From the NCBI GenBank assembly GCA_963725505.1, contig CAVRYN010000005.1, positions 682,001-746,000 of the forward strand: 64,000 nucleotides of DNA, written 5' to 3'. This document shows, piece by piece, positions 62,295 to 64,000 of the stretch. The DNA comes from Udaeobacter sp963725505. Lineage in GTDB: Bacteria > Verrucomicrobiota > Verrucomicrobiia > Chthoniobacterales > UBA10450. How positions within the stretch are numbered: position 1 is the stretch's first letter; the number at the start of each line of letters is the position of its first letter. The notes under the pieces are model-generated. The model saw nothing but the letters and a program-made list of their open reading frames with translations, was not told where the DNA came from and ran no database searches. Made by a program: the position numbers and the translations under genes.

Positions 62295-62366
62295 ATTATC
62301 CCTTCCTCACTGTCCGAGAAATCAGGGCAAGCCCAACGCGACCCCATTTTCCACCTCCACGTTGAG

Positions 62367-62771
62367 TTAGAGACAGTGCGCGCACCACCAAGAACCAGGC
62401 AGACTGGCTTTGGACCAGTATTTTTTGCCTTTATAGATTTCGGTTGCGTACACCCACACGGTCCCCAAGCACTGTAGGTTGGTACAAGAACCAAGTAGGT
62501 TCAACTCCCACGTTGTGTCCTTTATGAAAAAGTTGCCCGAGCGGTCTGTCCTTCCGACCGCACCACTCTTAGTTCTCACGTTCGGAGCGAATAGAGGTAG
62601 ATTCTTGTAAGTTATCCACACAGTAGTGTTGGGCTTGAAATTCGTGCCTGTGATATAGATGTCCGGGCCGGTCTGGGTTTGGGTGACGCTGACGGAAATA
62701 TACTTTGCCGCATCCGCGTATGTGGCGGCGAGAAGAAAAACACATCCAGTAACAAGCTTAATTTTGTACAT
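62367..62771 (-). CDS. Secreted hypothetical protein
   Basis: 134 residues from ATG 62771. A signal peptide (YKIKLVTGCVFLLAATYADA) is followed by a beta-rich domain (KYISVSVTQTQTGPDIYITG, NTTVWITYKNLPLF). It resembles IPT/TIG- or immunoglobulin-like exported domains, but I cannot assign one. The C-terminus holds three Cys and a tryptophan-rich end (GSWWCAHCL). It may be part of the RHS/IS accessory zone. Confidence 0.6.
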   Translation of the reverse strand: MYKIKLVTGCVFLLAATYADAAKYISVSVTQTQTGPDIYITGTNFKPNTTVWITYKNLPLFAPNVRTKSGAVGRTDRSGNFFIKDTTWELNLLGSCTNLQCLGTVWVYATEIYKGKKYWSKASLPGSWWCAHCL

Positions 62772-63293
62772 CTGATATCTCCTGGTAAAGGCTGCCGGCC
62801 CGATTGATTTTCTTAAGTGTAGAGTTGTCATTTTTTTCATTTTTTGTTGAGGTTGAATTGTTGAACTGAATTAACTGCAATCCAGGCTCCAGTTGGTTCT
62901 GGAAATCGCGTAAGCGGCGGTCCCAGCGTAGGTTCAGCCCCACGGGCTTCTTCAGTCCGGCCGAAGATGCGTTGAAACGTCGGGTGACGTAATCGAGGAG
63001 GTTTTTACCATCGGCGCGGCAATCCTGTCTAGTCAGGTATCACCTAATTTTCATGTAGGGCCTCGCCTGACACGCGGCGATAAACCGGGGAGCGAAGGGG
63101 GAAAGAAGGGGTCAAATCTCAAGGGCGTGTTGCCCAAGTTCGTGCCATGACCCCAAGTTCGTGCCAAGTTCGTGCAAGTTCGCATGACCCCAAGTTCGGC
63201 ACAGACCCCAAGTTCGGCACATGGTGATGAAAATTGAAGTAGTCCGAAATTGAAGCTTGTAGTGGGGACGTTTTTCCGTCATAACCTCGGCTC
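62772..63293. other. Gap with short repeats between secreted protein and lipoprotein genes
   Basis: No gene is seen. It contains a GGGGAAAGAAGGGGTCA word at 63098-63114, identical to one at 61039-61055 just left of the IS, a GCAATCCTGTCT word near 63020 and the AAGTTCG tandem array at 63133-63222. Confidence 0.55.
63133..63222. repeat. CCCCAAGTTCG(T/G)GCCA short tandem array
   Basis: Five or six irregular copies of an AAGTTCGTGCC / AAGTTCGGCACA unit, some preceded by ATGACCCC or AGACCCC. It is not a CRISPR: the units are shorter than 20 bp and there are no unique spacers. Confidence 0.7.
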
Positions 63294-63527
63294 ATGAAAA
63301 GTTTCTTTCTTACCCTCAGTTTGGCTTGTGCTGTAATTCTGACATGCCAGCTATCCGGCTGTCAGTCGCTCGCGACTTACAATGCTTATGGGGGGGCATA
63401 TTCTATGCCTGACCGATACTGCAGTTTTATGCCGTTGGATATTACGAGAGGTGGAGGCGGTCTTTTCGTCCGGCCACTTCCTGCTTGTCAACCGTACTCT
63501 GGCGTCGCGACATATTCTGGGAAATAA
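63294..63527 (+). CDS. Small lipoprotein
   Basis: 77 residues. MKSFFLTLSLACAVILTCQL then SGCQS gives a lipobox (LSGC) for signal peptidase II. The mature part is Gly/Tyr-rich with Cys residues (YCSFMPLDI, PACQPYSG). Function unknown. It overlaps the start of the following fragment in another frame. Confidence 0.65.
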   Translation: MKSFFLTLSLACAVILTCQLSGCQSLATYNAYGGAYSMPDRYCSFMPLDITRGGGGLFVRPLPACQPYSGVATYSGK

Positions 63528-63719
63528 TCGCTGACAACCTCAGCAAATCCGGTTGGAGTTGGGGCTGGGTCTCAGCCGTCGATTCCGAGGGGCGGAACAA
63601 TCTGGATTGCTGACGCGCATCGCGGCGGCGGAAAGCGTTACGTTGTGCACGCGGACCAATTGCTGACCGCGTTTTTGGAACTGGAATTGGTGACCCGTGC
63701 TTGCGGTGGGTTTCATTGA
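63500..63719 (+). pseudogene. Fragment of a small conserved hypothetical protein, frame broken
   Basis: The frame from 63500 reads WRRDIFWEIIADNLSKSGWS and WGWVSAVDSEGR, then after removing one A (about 63600) TIWIADAHRGGGKRYVVHAD and QLLTAFLELELVTRACGGFH to the stop. The joined sequence of about 72 residues resembles a short hypothetical protein that I recall as frequent in Chthoniobacterales genomes; this is memory, not a search. No start codon is seen, so it may be a remnant or be fused differently. Confidence 0.5.
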
Positions 63720-63929
63720 GAAAATCGCTAGAGCCGATAGCAGGCCTGTAGGACGACACCTGACAGACTAAAGTCCTATAGACCAGCAGCCGAGATTTTT
63801 CCAAACTCGGCGTCGCCACAGCGGATCTGAATCAGGCGGAGGACATTTCCCCCGCTGGGTTCTTCGCCTCTTGCGGACCCGCGACTACCCAGAATCAACG
63901 TAGGCAGGGAAAAATAAAGGAAGAACGAC

Positions 63930-64000
63930 ATGAAACAGACCGTAAATTTCACTCCGTCGAGTATCAACTGTGGAGTCACTCGGCCTGGTACAACGTCTGC
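63930..64000 (+). CDS. Possible partial CDS at window edge
   Basis: ATG 63930 follows an AAAGGAAG ribosome-binding-like sequence (63917-63924) and the frame stays open to the window end (MKQTVNFTPSSINCGVTRPG...). Only 23 codons are visible, so the product cannot be judged. Confidence 0.3.
   Translation, partial: MKQTVNFTPSSINCGVTRPGTTS

Larger units (their letters stand above)
61071..62324 (+). mobile_element. IS3-family insertion sequence, apparently intact
   Basis: About 1254 bp bounded by imperfect inverted repeats: left TGATTTGACGGACAGTGGG (61071-61089), right CCTCACTGTCCGAGAAATCA (62305-62324), starting TG and ending CA as usual. It encodes OrfA and OrfB. No clear target duplication of 3-5 bp is visible at the edges. 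It lies directly downstream of the candidate RHS immunity gene. Confidence 0.9.

Noticed and set aside
63133..63222. CRISPR-like array
   Set aside because: Units are under 20 bp, irregular and without unique spacers, and no cas genes are present.
1..64000. tRNA, rRNA, tmRNA or riboswitch genes
   Set aside because: I saw no cloverleaf, rRNA-like segment or SAM/cobalamin/TPP riboswitch core, including upstream of the PLP enzyme gene at 25882. A covariance search could still find one.

Overview
The window looks like chromosomal DNA from a Verrucomicrobiota-type bacterium, most likely the Chthoniobacterales/Spartobacteria soil lineage. This is an inference from the mix of families, the moderately high GC and the very dense short palindromic repeats; there is no rRNA or tRNA gene to settle it. 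About 50 protein genes are supported. Eleven breaks in conserved coding sequences, in nine loci, can each be repaired by a one-base change, often in a G, T or CG run. I read most of these as consensus errors of a long-read or metagenome assembly, not as pseudogenes.

Layout. 1-511: an integron-like gene cassette with an attC-like site and a BamE-like gene. 0.6-13.2 kb: housekeeping genes, mostly on the plus strand (HIT hydrolase, Fe-S carrier, mutL, PII, uppP, purA, uppS, fabG). 13.3-17.7 kb: a minus-strand five-gene operon (sulfotransferase, two hotdog dehydratases, methyltransferase, acyltransferase) resembling the accessory part of an aryl-polyene pathway, without its own ketosynthase or carrier protein. 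17.8-25.6 kb: msrA, pgl, a sugar epimerase, a Nif3-like protein, a response regulator that appears to lack the phospho-acceptor Asp, and murJ. 25.9-40.6 kb: a PLP enzyme, FMN reductase, S9 peptidase, cysteine-desulfurase-like protein, VapBC, cupin, transporters, 3-methyladenine glycosylase, ClC channel, POT transporter, a gntK-tail fusion and a CxxU selenoprotein. 41-45.8 kb: a creatininase-like gene, a large patatin-like membrane protein, then a second diverged copy of the creatininase tail. 45.8-48.8 kb: a histidine phosphatase and a GH15 glucoamylase. 48.9-55.8 kb: a RAYT transposase and a formate dehydrogenase operon (selenocysteine alpha subunit, Fe-S subunit, NrfD) with OsmC and DoxX upstream. 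55.9-61 kb: an RHS protein with a candidate toxin tip and immunity lipoprotein. 61.1-62.3 kb: an intact IS3-family element. 62.4-64 kb: small exported proteins and gene fragments.

Two signals stand out. First, there are two separate UGA-selenocysteine genes: a formate dehydrogenase and a carboxymuconolactone-decarboxylase/AhpD-like protein with a CPFU active site. Each UGA is followed by a 7-bp hairpin whose loop begins at nucleotide 19. Second, many bipartite palindromic elements (an outer inverted repeat enclosing two hairpins) fill intergenic space and have also entered coding regions (mutL, the formate dehydrogenase alpha and beta genes, and the RAYT gene itself). They are carried as extra peptide in linkers. 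The RAYT gene next to one such element is a candidate for mobilising at least one family.
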